From Bacteroidota bacterium (GTDB lineage: Bacteria > Bacteroidota > Bacteroidia > 2-12-FULL-35-15), in the NCBI GenBank assembly GCA_016707685.1, contig JADJHE010000016.1, forward strand, positions 1 through 64,000: a stretch of DNA of 64,000 nucleotides, given 5' to 3'. Below, in pieces: positions 16,591-26,692 of this stretch. How positions within the stretch are numbered: position 1 is the first letter of the stretch; each line of letters begins with the position of its first letter. The translations under genes and the position numbers were made by a program. Under the pieces are notes generated by a model that made no database searches, was not told where the DNA came from, and was given only the letters and a program-made list of their open reading frames with translations.

Positions 16591-18003
16591 ATGAGCGAAG
16601 ATTTTGAAGAAAATGAACACAAGGGCGCTAAGTATTTGATTCAGTTGGTTGACCGATACGAGCAAATGGTGGCTGATCAAAACCAGTATTTTTTTGATGC
16701 TGAAGAATTAGAAGATATTGTTGAATACTATATAGAAAAGAATAATACCAAAAAGTCCTTGCAAGCCATTGAGTTTGCAATAGGGCAATATCCTTTTTCT
16801 ACTATCTTCTTTTTGCGCAAAGCACAAATTTATGCGGCTACCAATCAAAGCCAAAAAGCGTTAGAAATACTATCATTTGTAGAAAGCATGGAGCCTTCCA
16901 ATACGGAATTATTCATGACCAAAGGAAGTATTTATAGTCAAATGGGACTTACGGAACAAGCTATTGAAAACTATAAAAAAGCTGCCGAAAATGCCGAAGA
17001 CATTGATGAGGTATACTTAGCAATGGCTTTTGAATTTGAAAACACAGGGAAATTTGATGATGCTATTTATTATCTAAAAAAAGCAATCAAAGAAAATCCT
17101 GAAAATGAAGCTGCTTTATACGAACTCGCTTTTTGTTACGAATTAAACGGACAATCAGAAGAGAGTGTAAAATACTATACCGAATTTGTTGACAAACACC
17201 CTTACACAGCTACCGCTTGGTTTAACCTTGGAGTGGCATATAATCGACTAGGAATGTTTGAAAAAGCAATTGATGCCTACGATTATGCAATTGCCATTGT
17301 TGATGAATTTGCATCGGCTTATTTTAACAAAGCAAATTCATTAGCAAATTTGGGTAAACTAGACGAAGCAATTGATGTGTACAAAGAAACACTTAAGTTC
17401 GAAGAGCCTGATGCTGTTACCTTTTACTACATTGGTGAATGTTACGAAAAGAAAGAAGATTATGACCATGCATTGGTGTATTACAATAAATCCATTAAAG
17501 TAAACCCTCAAATTGCCGATGCTTGGCTAGGAATAGCAATTGTATTAGATGCACAAAACAAAACATCGGAAGCTTTGCATTATGCTAAAAAAGCATTGGA
17601 ATTAGAACCGCACAATGCTGATTTTTGGTATATTTTAGGCGAATTGCAACAAAAAATGCAGTTCTTCGAAGATGCAGAAAATTCATTCAAAAAAGTAATT
17701 GACATACAACCAGAGGATACAGATATATGGTTGGACTACGCCAATTTATTATTTGAACAAGAAGATAAAAATGGGTCTTTGGAAATATTAGCAGAAGGAA
17801 TAAAACATCATCCTCAATATGCTCCTTTGCAATACCGTATTGCCGCTTGCTTGATGAGCATCGGTCAAAAGCAAGAAGCATTGGGCTTTTTACAAAATGC
17901 ATTAGCACTGGATTATGAAAAACACAATGAACTGTTCGACTATAGTCCAGACTTAAAAGAAAACACTACGATAACAGATTTAATAGACGCTTACAAAAAA
18001 TAA
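16591..18003 (+). CDS. Cytoplasmic TPR-repeat protein
   Basis: A 470-residue protein with no signal peptide, made almost wholly of tetratricopeptide repeats. Residues ~1-60 are acidic; about eleven TPR units follow (examples: AIENYKKAAENAEDIDEVYL, AWFNLGVAYNRLGMFEKAI, AYFNKANSLANLGKLDEAI, AWLGIAIVLDAQNKTSEAL). Proteins like this scaffold complexes. It begins an apparent plus-strand operon with comA (3-bp gap), rhodanese, DedA and aroE. No enzymatic domain is visible. Confidence 0.85.
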   Translation: MSEDFEENEHKGAKYLIQLVDRYEQMVADQNQYFFDAEELEDIVEYYIEKNNTKKSLQAIEFAIGQYPFSTIFFLRKAQIYAATNQSQKALEILSFVESMEPSNTELFMTKGSIYSQMGLTEQAIENYKKAAENAEDIDEVYLAMAFEFENTGKFDDAIYYLKKAIKENPENEAALYELAFCYELNGQSEESVKYYTEFVDKHPYTATAWFNLGVAYNRLGMFEKAIDAYDYAIAIVDEFASAYFNKANSLANLGKLDEAIDVYKETLKFEEPDAVTFYYIGECYEKKEDYDHALVYYNKSIKVNPQIADAWLGIAIVLDAQNKTSEALHYAKKALELEPHNADFWYILGELQQKMQFFEDAENSFKKVIDIQPEDTDIWLDYANLLFEQEDKNGSLEILAEGIKHHPQYAPLQYRIAACLMSIGQKQEALGFLQNALALDYEKHNELFDYSPDLKENTTITDLIDAYKK

Positions 18004-18006
18004 CTT

Positions 18007-18795
18007 ATGAATAACTACGAATTACCTTTTATACCCGAACGCCCTGCACAACCTCGTAACAGTGGATTAACAATGATGATGGACAAAGGCTTAAGTCTTC
18101 GTCAGGCTGAAGATTTTTTATCTGTTAGCGGAAACTATACCGATTTAATAAAACTTGGATTTGGAACATCGTTCTTAACACCGAATTTGGAGCAAAAGAT
18201 AAAACTCTACCACGAAGCTGGAATGAAAGTATATTTAGGTGGAACCTTGTTCGAAGCATTCATTATCCGAAATATGTTTGATGATTATAGAAAATTATTG
18301 GACAAATTAAAATTGGAATGTGCTGAAGTATCAGATGGTTCAATTGAAATGCCACATGATAAAAAATGTGAATACATCAATATTTTATCAAAAGACAGAA
18401 CTGTTTTATCTGAAGTAGGTTCAAAAGAAGCTGGTATCATTATTCATCCTGCTATGTGGACATCGATGATGAATGCTGAATTGCAAGCTGGTTCATGGAA
18501 AGTAATTGCCGAAGCACGTGAAAGTGGAAATGTAGGTATCTACCGTTCGAACGGAAATGCACACACATTGCTTATCAATAAAATTTTATCAAAAGTTAAG
18601 AAAGAAGATATTTTGTGGGAAGCACCTCAAAAAGCACAACAAGTGTGGTTCTTAAAATTATTGGGACATAATGCCAACCTAGGTAACATTGCCTACGATG
18701 ATGTTATTCCTTTAGAAACATTACGTGTTGGATTAAGAGGTGATACATTCTTTAGTCACCTTCCTGATAAATTAAAACAGAAGAAAGAAGCATAG
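18007..18795 (+). CDS. Phosphosulfolactate synthase-like (ComA family)
   Basis: A 262-residue TIM-barrel protein of the ComA/PSL synthase family, which adds sulfite to phosphoenolpyruvate to form (R)-2-phospho-3-sulfolactate. Family motifs are GLTMMMDKG, IKLGFGTS, VYLGGTLFEAF, EVSDGSIEMP and LSEVGSKEAG, plus a late LGNIAYDDVIPLETLRVGLRGDTF. In archaea it starts coenzyme M synthesis. Bacteroidota lack coenzyme M, so another sulfonate product is likely (for example sulfolactate or a route to cysteate for sulfonolipids); that part is inference. The gene is packed between the TPR gene and a rhodanese, which may bear on sulfur chemistry. Confidence 0.8.
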   Translation: MNNYELPFIPERPAQPRNSGLTMMMDKGLSLRQAEDFLSVSGNYTDLIKLGFGTSFLTPNLEQKIKLYHEAGMKVYLGGTLFEAFIIRNMFDDYRKLLDKLKLECAEVSDGSIEMPHDKKCEYINILSKDRTVLSEVGSKEAGIIIHPAMWTSMMNAELQAGSWKVIAEARESGNVGIYRSNGNAHTLLINKILSKVKKEDILWEAPQKAQQVWFLKLLGHNANLGNIAYDDVIPLETLRVGLRGDTFFSHLPDKLKQKKEA

Positions 18796-18820
18796 TAAAA
18801 ACAGTACAATAAAATAAGAC

Positions 18821-19134
18821 ATGAAAGAAATAACAGTAGCCGAATTAAAAGCATTAAAAGACACAAAAGCTGATTACCAATTAGTAGATGTTCGTGAAGA
18901 ACATGAATTAGAAATTTGTGAAATTGGTGGTTTGCATATACCAATGGGCGATGTAATGGATAATTTGGATAAAATTTCGAAAGACAAACAAGTGGTAATT
19001 CACTGCCGTAGCGGTGCTCGTTCCGGTGCAATTTGCCAAGCATTAGAGGCTCAAGGTTATAATAACGTATACAATTTAAAAGGTGGAATCATTGCTTGGC
19101 AACTGAAATTGACCCTTCTCTTACTAAATACTAA
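18821..19134 (+). CDS. Single-domain rhodanese (frameshifted at its end)
   Basis: A 104-residue rhodanese after repair. YQLVDVREEHE, the P-site HIPMGDV and the catalytic loop HCRSGARSG (Cys about residue 66) are intact, so a persulfide-carrying sulfurtransferase is predicted. At 19098-19099 a G appears to be missing: as written the tail reads on to 19141 with a hydrophobic nonsense ending, whereas adding one G gives GGIIAWATEIDPSLTKY and a stop at 19132-19134, the normal family ending. It is cytoplasmic and follows comA by 25 bp. Confidence 0.85.
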
Positions 19135-19145
19135 GCATTAGATTT

Positions 19146-19778
19146 ATGATCGAATTATTCAAGCATATATTACATCTTGATTTTGAATGGCTTTTCAGTA
19201 ACTACAATACAGCTGTTTACTTTATTTTGTTTCTTGTTATTTTTATAGAAACAGGACTAGTGATCATGCCTTTTCTTCCTGGCGATTCGCTTCTTTTTAC
19301 TGCAGGCTTGTTTGCACGTTTAGGTTATTTAAATTTAGGCTATTTGCTTATTCTATTATTCATTGCAGCTGTTCTTGGCGACAATGTAAACTACTGGATA
19401 GGACGAAAGATTGGACTTAAAATGTTCCATATCAAATTCAGAGGAAAAAACTTAGTAAAGCAAGAGTATTTAGATAAGACACATGCATTCTTCGAAAAGC
19501 ACGGACCTAAAACAATCATTATGGCTCGCTTTGTTCCCATTGTAAGAACATTTGCACCATTTGTTGCTGGTGTTGCTGAAATGAATTACCGCAAATTTTT
19601 ATCCTTTGATGTATTAGGCGGAATCATCTGATTGGCTCATTAACATTGGCTGGTTACTTTTTAGGCGAAATTCCTTGATAAGGCCAACATCGAAAAAGTA
19701 GCATTGGCAATCATTTTCATTTCTGTTTTACCTATTCTCATTGAATTTGCGAAAGCAAAATTTTCGAAGGAGAAATAA
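19146..19778 (+). CDS. DedA family membrane protein (two frameshifts)
   Basis: Inner-membrane DedA/VTT-domain protein; the family includes lipid scramblases and UndP flippases. FIETGLVIMPFLPGDSLLF, the amphipathic GDNVNYWIGRKIG and the ARFVPIVRTFAPFVAGVA motif with the conserved Arg residues are intact. The frame breaks at 19629 (ATC-TGA for ATC-TGG-A; one G missing) and again at 19671-19682 (about two bases missing). The continued frame encodes GSLTLAGYFLGE and KANIEKVALAIIF, the expected last helices, and stops at 19776-19778, giving about 211 residues. It sits 3 bases before aroE. Confidence 0.8.
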
Positions 19779-19780
19779 GT

Positions 19781-20524
19781 ATGAAACAATTTGGATTAAT
19801 TGGCTTCCCACTCACCCACTCCTTTTCTAAAAACTATTTCTCAGAAAAATTCGAGAAAGAAAATATAGAAAATTGTGCCTATGAATTGTTTCCTATTGAA
19901 CGTATTGAATTAATCAACGATTTAATCAAACAACGCCCAAACCTTGTTGGCCTAAACGTTACCATTCCCTACAAAGAATCGGTTATTCCTTTTTTGCATG
20001 AACTAGATGCGACAACAAAAGCAATTGGTGCTGTTAACTGCATTAAAATTGAAAACGGAAAACTGATTGGCTACAATACCGATGCCTTTGGATTCAAACA
20101 AAGCATCAAACCATTCTTAGAAACACATCACGAACGTGCTTTAATTTTAGGAACCGGTGGCGCAAGTAAAGCGGTTTATCATGTACTCAACGAAATTGGT
20201 ATCGACTGCTTTTTTGTGAGTAGAGATAAATCAACATTAAAAACAACGAAAGCTTTTAATTACAATGAGCTGAATGAACATGTTTTCAATGCATTCAAAC
20301 TCATTGTGAATACAAGCCCTGTAGGAACATATCCGAACGTTTCGGATGCACCCGAAATCCCTTACGAATTGCTTACACCCAATCATCTTTTATACGATTT
20401 GGTTTACAATCCCATTGAAACCGAATTTTTAAAAAGAGGCAAACAACAAGGTGCAACAGTCATAAATGGCTTAAGTATGCTTCATCAGCAAGCAGAAGAA
20501 GCTTGGCGAATCTGGAACAAATAA
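19781..20524 (+). CDS. aroE: Shikimate dehydrogenase
   Basis: The 247-residue AroE reduces 3-dehydroshikimate to shikimate with NADPH in the aromatic amino acid pathway. Motifs: FGLIGFPLTHSFSK, the catalytic Lys in LNVTIPYKESV, GAVNCIKIENGKLIGYNTDAFGF, the dinucleotide motif LGTGGASKAV, NTSPVG and the closing NGLSMLHQQAEEAW. Length is normal for Bacteroidetes forms and the frame intact. It ends the plus-strand operon that starts at 16591. Confidence 0.95.
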   Translation: MKQFGLIGFPLTHSFSKNYFSEKFEKENIENCAYELFPIERIELINDLIKQRPNLVGLNVTIPYKESVIPFLHELDATTKAIGAVNCIKIENGKLIGYNTDAFGFKQSIKPFLETHHERALILGTGGASKAVYHVLNEIGIDCFFVSRDKSTLKTTKAFNYNELNEHVFNAFKLIVNTSPVGTYPNVSDAPEIPYELLTPNHLLYDLVYNPIETEFLKRGKQQGATVINGLSMLHQQAEEAWRIWNK

Positions 20525-20593
20525 ACAATTTTCCATCTGTTTTTTTATTGTAAAGGGGCTCGATTTTTTCAATAAAAATCATTCCTTTTTTAG

Positions 20594-20601
20594 TACATTT
20601 G
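20594..20601 (+). promoter_or_regulatory. Candidate -7 box of paaZ
   Basis: TACATTTG matches TAnnTTTG, about 53 bp before ATG 20654, in the 129-bp gap after aroE. No convincing -33 TTG. Confidence 0.4.
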
Positions 20602-20653
20602 AGACGCTCGAATAATTCTAAAAAAATATCATAAATACTATAATTTACCAATT

Positions 20654-22699
20654 ATGAAATTACAAAACTACGCGCTAGGAAAATGGACTGCTGGTTCAGA
20701 AGATGGACAAACATTGTACAATGCAATTAACGGTGATGCAATTGCTACTGCAAGTAGCAAAGGGTTAGATTTTGCAGAAATGATGACTTATGCTCGTAAA
20801 GTGGGCGGACCTGCATTGCGTAAAATGACTTTCCAAGAACGTGGTAGAATGTTGAAAGCATTGGCCATGCATTTACAAGAAAAAAAAGAAACATTTTATA
20901 AAGTAAGTTGGGCAACGGGTGCTACTCGCTCCGATAGCTGGGTGGATATTGAAGGTGGAATTGGAAATTTATTTACCTATGCAAGTTTACGAAGACAGTT
21001 TCCTGATGAAACATTTTGTTACGATGGCGAAGCTGCAAAACTAAGTAAAGGAGGTACATTCATCGGTCATCACATTTGTGTTCCGAAAGAAGGTGTTGCT
21101 ATTCATATCAATGCATTTAACTTCCCTGTTTGGGGAATGTTGGAAAAAATAGCGGTGAACTTGTTAGCAGGTGTACCTGCAATTGTAAAACCTGCAACAG
21201 TTACATCCTTCTTAACAGAAGCTGTAGTGAAAGAAATTGCAGCATCAGGAATCCTTCCAGAAGGCTCCTTGCAATTAATTTGTGGAAGTGCCAATGGAAT
21301 TTTAGATCATGTAGAAAGTCAGGATGTCGTAACATTCACTGGTTCGGCAAGTACAGGGATGATGCTTAAAGCACATCCTCGATTAATTCAAGAAGCGGTT
21401 CCATTTAACATGGAAGCCGATTCATTAAATTGTTGTGTATTAGGACCAGATGCAACTCCAGGTACTGCTGAATTTGATATTTTCATTAAAGAAGTTCAAC
21501 GCGAAATGACTACCAAAGCGGGACAAAAATGTACTGCAGTTCGTAGAATAATTGTTCCAGAAAATTTGATGGAAGATGTTCAAATTGCATTGGGTAAACG
21601 TTTGGCAACAACTACTATTGGTGATCCGAATGTAGAAGGTGTTCGCATGGGTTCTTTGGCAGGGAAAGCACAATTAAAAGAAGTTGCAGATAAAGTTATG
21701 CAATTGGCAAAGTCCCAAAAAATTGTATTTGGTGATTTAGAAAAATTTGAAGTAATGGGCGCTGATAAAAACAAAGGTTCGTTCATGTCGCCAATCTTAT
21801 TTTTAAATACCGATCCTTTCAAAAACCAGGATTGTCACAACATTGAAGCATTTGGTCCGGTAAGTACAATCATGCCTTACAAAACTATTGGCGATGCAAT
21901 TGAATTAGCAAAAATGGGGAAAGGTTCATTAGTATGCTCAATCGTTACTGCCGATGATAAAATAGCAAGAGACTTTGTAATTGGTGCTGCTTGTATGCAT
22001 GGCCGTATTTTAGTATTGAATGCAGATTGTGCAAAAGAAAGTACTGGTCATGGCTCACCAATGCCATTGCTAACACATGGTGGTCCGGGACGCGCTGGCG
22101 GTGGAGAAGAAATGGGTGGAAAACGTGGTGTGTACCATTACTTACAACGCACGGCTATTCAAGGTTCGCCAACTACAATCAGTAAAATTATGGGGCAATA
22201 TCAATATGGTGGAAACTATATTGAGAAAGATATTCATCCATTCAAACGCTATTTCGAAGAATTAGAAATTGGTGAAACATTGATCACAGCAAAACATACA
22301 GTTCACGAAGCCGACATTGTAAACTTTGCCAATGTAAGTGGTGATAATTTTTATGCTCACATGGATTCAACTTCGCTTGAAGGAACCATCTTTACTGGCC
22401 GTGTAGCACACGGATACTTTATCCTAAGCAAAGCAGCAGGCTTGTTTGTAGATGCTAAAAAAGGTCCTGTATTGTTAAACTACGGTTTAGATGAATGTCG
22501 TTTTGTAAAACCAGTTTACCCTGGAAGCACTATTGGTGTTCGTTTTACATGCAAAGAAAAAATTGATCAAGAAAAAAAAACACCAGAAGATATCGCCAAA
22601 GGTATTGTAAAATGGTTGGTTGATGTATACGATGAAACAGGAGAAACAGTAGCTATTGCAACCATTTTAACAATGGTAAAAAAACGAAATCAAGAATAA
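20654..22699 (+). CDS. paaZ: PaaZ: aldehyde dehydrogenase - MaoC hydratase fusion
   Basis: The 681-residue bifunctional enzyme of phenylacetate degradation: a C-terminal MaoC-type hydratase opens oxepin-CoA and the N-terminal aldehyde dehydrogenase oxidises the resulting semialdehyde to 3-oxo-5,6-dehydrosuberyl-CoA. The ALDH part (~1-520) has INAFNFPVWGMLEK, FTGSASTG, EADSLNCC and the catalytic Cys in AGQKCTAVRR; the MaoC part (~540-680) has NFANVSGDNFYAHMD and GRVAHGYF. Length matches characterised PaaZ. No other paa genes are in the window, so they are elsewhere or this copy serves another CoA-aldehyde route. A terminator follows. Confidence 0.92.
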   Translation: MKLQNYALGKWTAGSEDGQTLYNAINGDAIATASSKGLDFAEMMTYARKVGGPALRKMTFQERGRMLKALAMHLQEKKETFYKVSWATGATRSDSWVDIEGGIGNLFTYASLRRQFPDETFCYDGEAAKLSKGGTFIGHHICVPKEGVAIHINAFNFPVWGMLEKIAVNLLAGVPAIVKPATVTSFLTEAVVKEIAASGILPEGSLQLICGSANGILDHVESQDVVTFTGSASTGMMLKAHPRLIQEAVPFNMEADSLNCCVLGPDATPGTAEFDIFIKEVQREMTTKAGQKCTAVRRIIVPENLMEDVQIALGKRLATTTIGDPNVEGVRMGSLAGKAQLKEVADKVMQLAKSQKIVFGDLEKFEVMGADKNKGSFMSPILFLNTDPFKNQDCHNIEAFGPVSTIMPYKTIGDAIELAKMGKGSLVCSIVTADDKIARDFVIGAACMHGRILVLNADCAKESTGHGSPMPLLTHGGPGRAGGGEEMGGKRGVYHYLQRTAIQGSPTTISKIMGQYQYGGNYIEKDIHPFKRYFEELEIGETLITAKHTVHEADIVNFANVSGDNFYAHMDSTSLEGTIFTGRVAHGYFILSKAAGLFVDAKKGPVLLNYGLDECRFVKPVYPGSTIGVRFTCKEKIDQEKKTPEDIAKGIVKWLVDVYDETGETVAIATILTMVKKRNQE

Positions 22700-22711
22700 T
22701 TCACATAATTT

Positions 22712-22747
22712 AAAAAGTAATCTCATGTAAATTGAGATTGCTTTTTT
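22712..22747 (+). terminator. Terminator after paaZ
   Basis: AAAAAGTAATCTCA, a 7-base loop, TGAGATTGCTTTTTT: stem with one G-U pair and a T run, 13 bases after the paaZ stop. Confidence 0.8.
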
Positions 22748-22759
22748 ATTCTAATCTTA

Positions 22760-24648
22760 TTGGCATTGAGAAAAATTTACGCATTTCTAATTACAATTTT
22801 TTTAATTAATCAGTTGCAAGCACAACCTGCTTCTGATTGTATTAAGCTATTAACATTAGCTCAAGATATTTACGCATCCAACCCCGATTCATCCTACAGC
22901 ATTAGTTTAGAAGTTGAAAAGATTGCATTGCTCAACAATGATAAAAAGAGTTTAGCCAAAGCTAGAGCTTATATTGGGAGGTATTTCTTATTAAAATCTG
23001 AATTAGAAGACTCTAATAAAAAATTAATCGAAGCGGAATCTATTTATAGGGAAAGTAATGACACCAAAGGATTAGCCTATGTCCTAAAATTAAAATCTAT
23101 TTTATTGGATCGTATAGGCAATCCCAATGAATCAACACTCATACTAGAAGAAGCAATTGATTTGTATCGAACAGCAACCGATACAGCAGGAATTACGGCA
23201 TCACTTCTTAATATTTCAATTGATTATATTGACACGAAAGAGTTCTCTAAAGCCGAAAATGCCTTAGCAGAAGTAGAAAAACTGAATCCTTCCATCGACA
23301 ACACTTTTTACTTACATCAAAACAAAGGAACTTTAATGTTAGAAAAGGCTGAATTCGAAGCGGCAATAAAAGAACTTACAATTGCTCATGAAATAGCCAT
23401 TTCCAATAAAATGATTGATTCAGAGGCAACTATTTTAAAAATCATTGGTAAAGCATATTGCTTGGATAAAAATTTTGCAAAAGCAGAAGAGTTTCTATTA
23501 AAAAGCAAAACGATTGCGGAACAAAATGCATTGGACCATGAATTAATTGAAACCTATGATGAGTTGATTAAATTTTATGAAGTGCAAGGGAAGTATCAAG
23601 AATCATTTAAAACGCTACAACTTCAAAACGAACTCAAAAGTAAAATTTTGAATATTGAAAAAATAAATAGAATTACTGCATTAGAGAAAAAATTGGCTTT
23701 GAGTCAAAAAGAAAGAGAAGTTCAAGAGGCTAAATCCAATACACAAATTTTTTTTATGTGCTTGTAGGAATTGCTTGCTCTACTTTTCGCAACTTATATG
23801 TTCTTAAAAACAAGAAGTTTAAAAAATAAAATTGCCAATCAGCACCACAAATTAGAAGAGAAAACATCATCATTGAAGAAAAAAATAAAGATATCACAGA
23901 TAGTATTCACTATGCCAAACGTATTCAAGAAGCAATTCTCCCTTCTGATGATGTTATAAAACAAGTGCTTCCAAATTCCTTTATTTTATACAAGCCAAAA
24001 GATATTGTGAGTGGTGACTTTTATTGGATGGAACGTTTTGGCAAACAAACAATTGTAGCAGCAGTTGACTGTACAGGGCATGGCGTACCAGGTGCATTTA
24101 TGAGTATTGTTGGAGCCAATTTATTAAATGAAGCGGTAAATGAACATGCGATTACTCAACCTGCTGCCATTTTGAACAGTATTCGAAAAAGCTTGATAAA
24201 GAAATTACGTAAAAAAAATGATGATTCAAGTATTAAAGATGGAATGGATGCTGCACTCGTAACAATTAATCAAGAAGAGATGATTATGGAGTTTGCTGGA
24301 GCATACAATCCGCTTTGGCTTATTCGAAACAATGAGTTAATAGAATACAAGGCAGACAAAACACCTATTGGCATTAACTTATACGAAGAAGACAAACCTT
24401 ATACTACTACTAAAATTGATCTGCAAAAAGGAGATTTACTTTATATTTTTACAGATGGTTATGCCGACCAGTTTGGTGGCGCGCATGGTAAAAAGTTTAA
24501 ATACAAAAACTTAAAAGAACTTTGCTTAAAGATTGCGACACTACCACTTAACAAACAAGCTGAAACACTCGAAAAGGAATTCTTAGATTGGAAAGGTGAA
24601 TTGGAACAAGTTGATGATGTATTGATAATTGGAATAAAAATATTATAA
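22760..24648 (+). CDS. TPR-TM-SpoIIE phosphatase, copy 1 (three frameshifts)
   Basis: A ~629-residue signalling protein: signal peptide (AFLITIFLINQLQAQ), TPR repeats outside the membrane (residues ~30-310), one transmembrane helix, a short coiled coil ending in DSIHYAKRIQEAILP, and a C-terminal PP2C-type SpoIIE phosphatase (PKDIVSGDFYW, AAVDCTGHGVPGAFMS, GMDAALV, FTDGYADQFGG, EQVDDVLIIGI). Indels break the frame at the T8 run 23748-23755, the TTTT run 23784-23787 and AAAA 23861-23864; repairs of +1, -1 and +1 base restore one reading frame. The start is TTG 22760 or, more like a signal peptide, TTG 22766. It is tandem with a paralogue 40 bp downstream. Confidence 0.85.
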
Positions 24649-24688
24649 ATATTGGCTTCCTAATAATTAATAATGATAATTTTAACTA

Positions 24689-26633
24689 ATGAAACTAAAA
24701 CTACTACTCTACTTTTTTCTTTTCTTTCTTTTGAGTTCTTCTTTCGCTCAAAATACTGATTCATTGTGGAGTGTTTTTAGAAACATCAAGAACCCTGACA
24801 GTATTCGTTTTGAAGCATTCAATGATATTGCTTGGAATTGTTTGTTTAGTAATCCCGACTCTGCATATATCTTAGGGCATCAAGAGTTAGAAATGGCTAG
24901 AGAAAAAAGGCTGCCTGCCTGGGAAGCAAAAGCACTCAATACAATAGGCGCATCTTACCAAGTAAAAGGAAACTTTGCCAAAGCAATCGACTTTTATCAA
25001 CAGAGTTTAAAAATCAGAGAGAAACTGAATGATACAAAAGGTATTTCTGCATCCGTTGCAAACATTGGTAGTATCTACATCAATATCGGTGAATTTGAAA
25101 AAGCATTAACCTATCAATTGCGTAGCTTAAAAATATTTGAGCTCATGAATAACAAGCAAGGTATGGCTAGTGCTTACAACAACATTGGCTTAATTTATAA
25201 TAATCTAGATAGCTACGATAAGTCGATTGAATTTACAACGAAAGGATTGCAAATATTTGAGGAACTTGGAGATAAACAAGGAGTTGCCGCTTCTATGAGT
25301 AATTTAGGAAACACCTATTCTTCCATAGCCGATTACGACAAAGCACTTGAGTTTCAACTTGTAAGTTTAAAATTTGCTCAGGAAAGTGGCGATAAACAAG
25401 TAGAATCGGTTACCTTATCAATTATTGCTCGTACATATCACAAAAAGAAAATGTACGACAAAGCATTAGAATATGCTCAAAAAGCAAAACAAGTGGCTAT
25501 TAGTGCCGAAGATATTTCATCTGAGAAAGAAGCTGTTTTTACTTTATACGATGTTTATAAATCGAAAAACAATACTCAAAAAGCACTTGAAAGCTACGAA
25601 CGCTATATCGTTTTAAAAGACAGTATCTTCAAACAAGAAAATCAGCGAGAAATTGCTCAAAAGGAATTAGAATACGAATACGAGAAAAAAGCCGCTGCCG
25701 ACAGCGTTCTTAACGAAGAGGAAAAACGAGTGAAAGATGCCTTAATCTTTGCAAAAAATGCACAAATTGAACAAGATAAAACTCAAAAATGGGCATTGGG
25801 TATCGGGGTGTTCTTGCTTGTCATATTTGGATTCTTAATGTACAATCGATTCCGAATTACCAATAAGCAGAAGAATATAATTGAGGAAAAACAAAAAGAA
25901 ATCTCTGCTTCCATCAATTATGCAAAGCGTATTCAATATGCGTTATTGGCTCATGACGATCTACTTAAACAAAATTTACCAGAACACTTTGTGTTGTTTA
26001 AGCCAAAAGACATTGTGAGTGGCGATTTTTATTGGGCTACTCAAAAAGATGATAAATTTTATTTAGCAGTATGTGATAGTACTGGACACGGGGTGCCAGG
26101 TGCCTTTATGAGTTTGTTGAACATTAGTTTTTTGAATGAAGCGATCAATGAAAAAAATATTCTTGAGCCAAATTTAATCCTTGAACATGTTCGCGAACGA
26201 TTGATTAAAAACATATCTCAGGAAGGTGCTCAAGATGGAATGGATGGAGCAATTATCTGTTTTGATAAAACCACTAAAAATAACCTACGCTGCTGCTCAT
26301 AACAATCCAGTAATAATCAAGAATAACGAATTGATTCAATTACCTGCAGATAAAATGCCAATCGGTAAAGGAGAAAAATTAGACAAATTTAGTCTGCACA
26401 CAATTGAAGCATCCAATAACGATATGATTTACTTTTTTACGGATGGTTATGTTGATCAATTTGGTGGTGAACATGGTAAAAAATTCAAATACAAACAATT
26501 ACAAGAATTACTCATTTCGATTAATAGCCAACCTCTTGATAATCAAAAACAAACACTTTACAGTTCCTTTGTACAGTGGCAAGGAAATTTAGAACAAATT
26601 GATGATGTTTGCATCATCGGTATCCGACTATAA
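24689..26633 (+). CDS. TPR-TM-SpoIIE phosphatase, copy 2 (frameshifted)
   Basis: About 647 residues with the same plan as the preceding gene: signal peptide (LLYFFLFFLLSSSFAQ), five or more TPRs (residues ~75-310, e.g. AYNNIGLIYNNLDSYDKSIE), a coiled coil, a transmembrane helix (WALGIGVFLLVIFGFLMY, ~370), INYAKRIQYALL and a SpoIIE PP2C domain (PKDIVSGDFYW, CDSTGHGVPGAFMS, DGMDGAIICF, FTDGYVDQFGG, IDDVCIIGI). The frame breaks in the A5 run 26276-26280; removing one A joins FDKTTK to ITYAAAHNNP. The metal-binding Asp residues are intact. Such proteins probably sense through the TPR part and dephosphorylate a Ser/Thr protein partner. Confidence 0.88.
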
Positions 26634-26692
26634 TTTTGTAATTTTGTTGCAGGATTAGAATTCAATTATTCATTTTTAAACTACAATTTACT

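Noticed and set aside
23748..23864. Programmed frameshifting in the SpoIIE gene
   Set aside because: Three shifts of mixed direction are needed, the same pattern as in many unrelated genes; sequencing error explains all.
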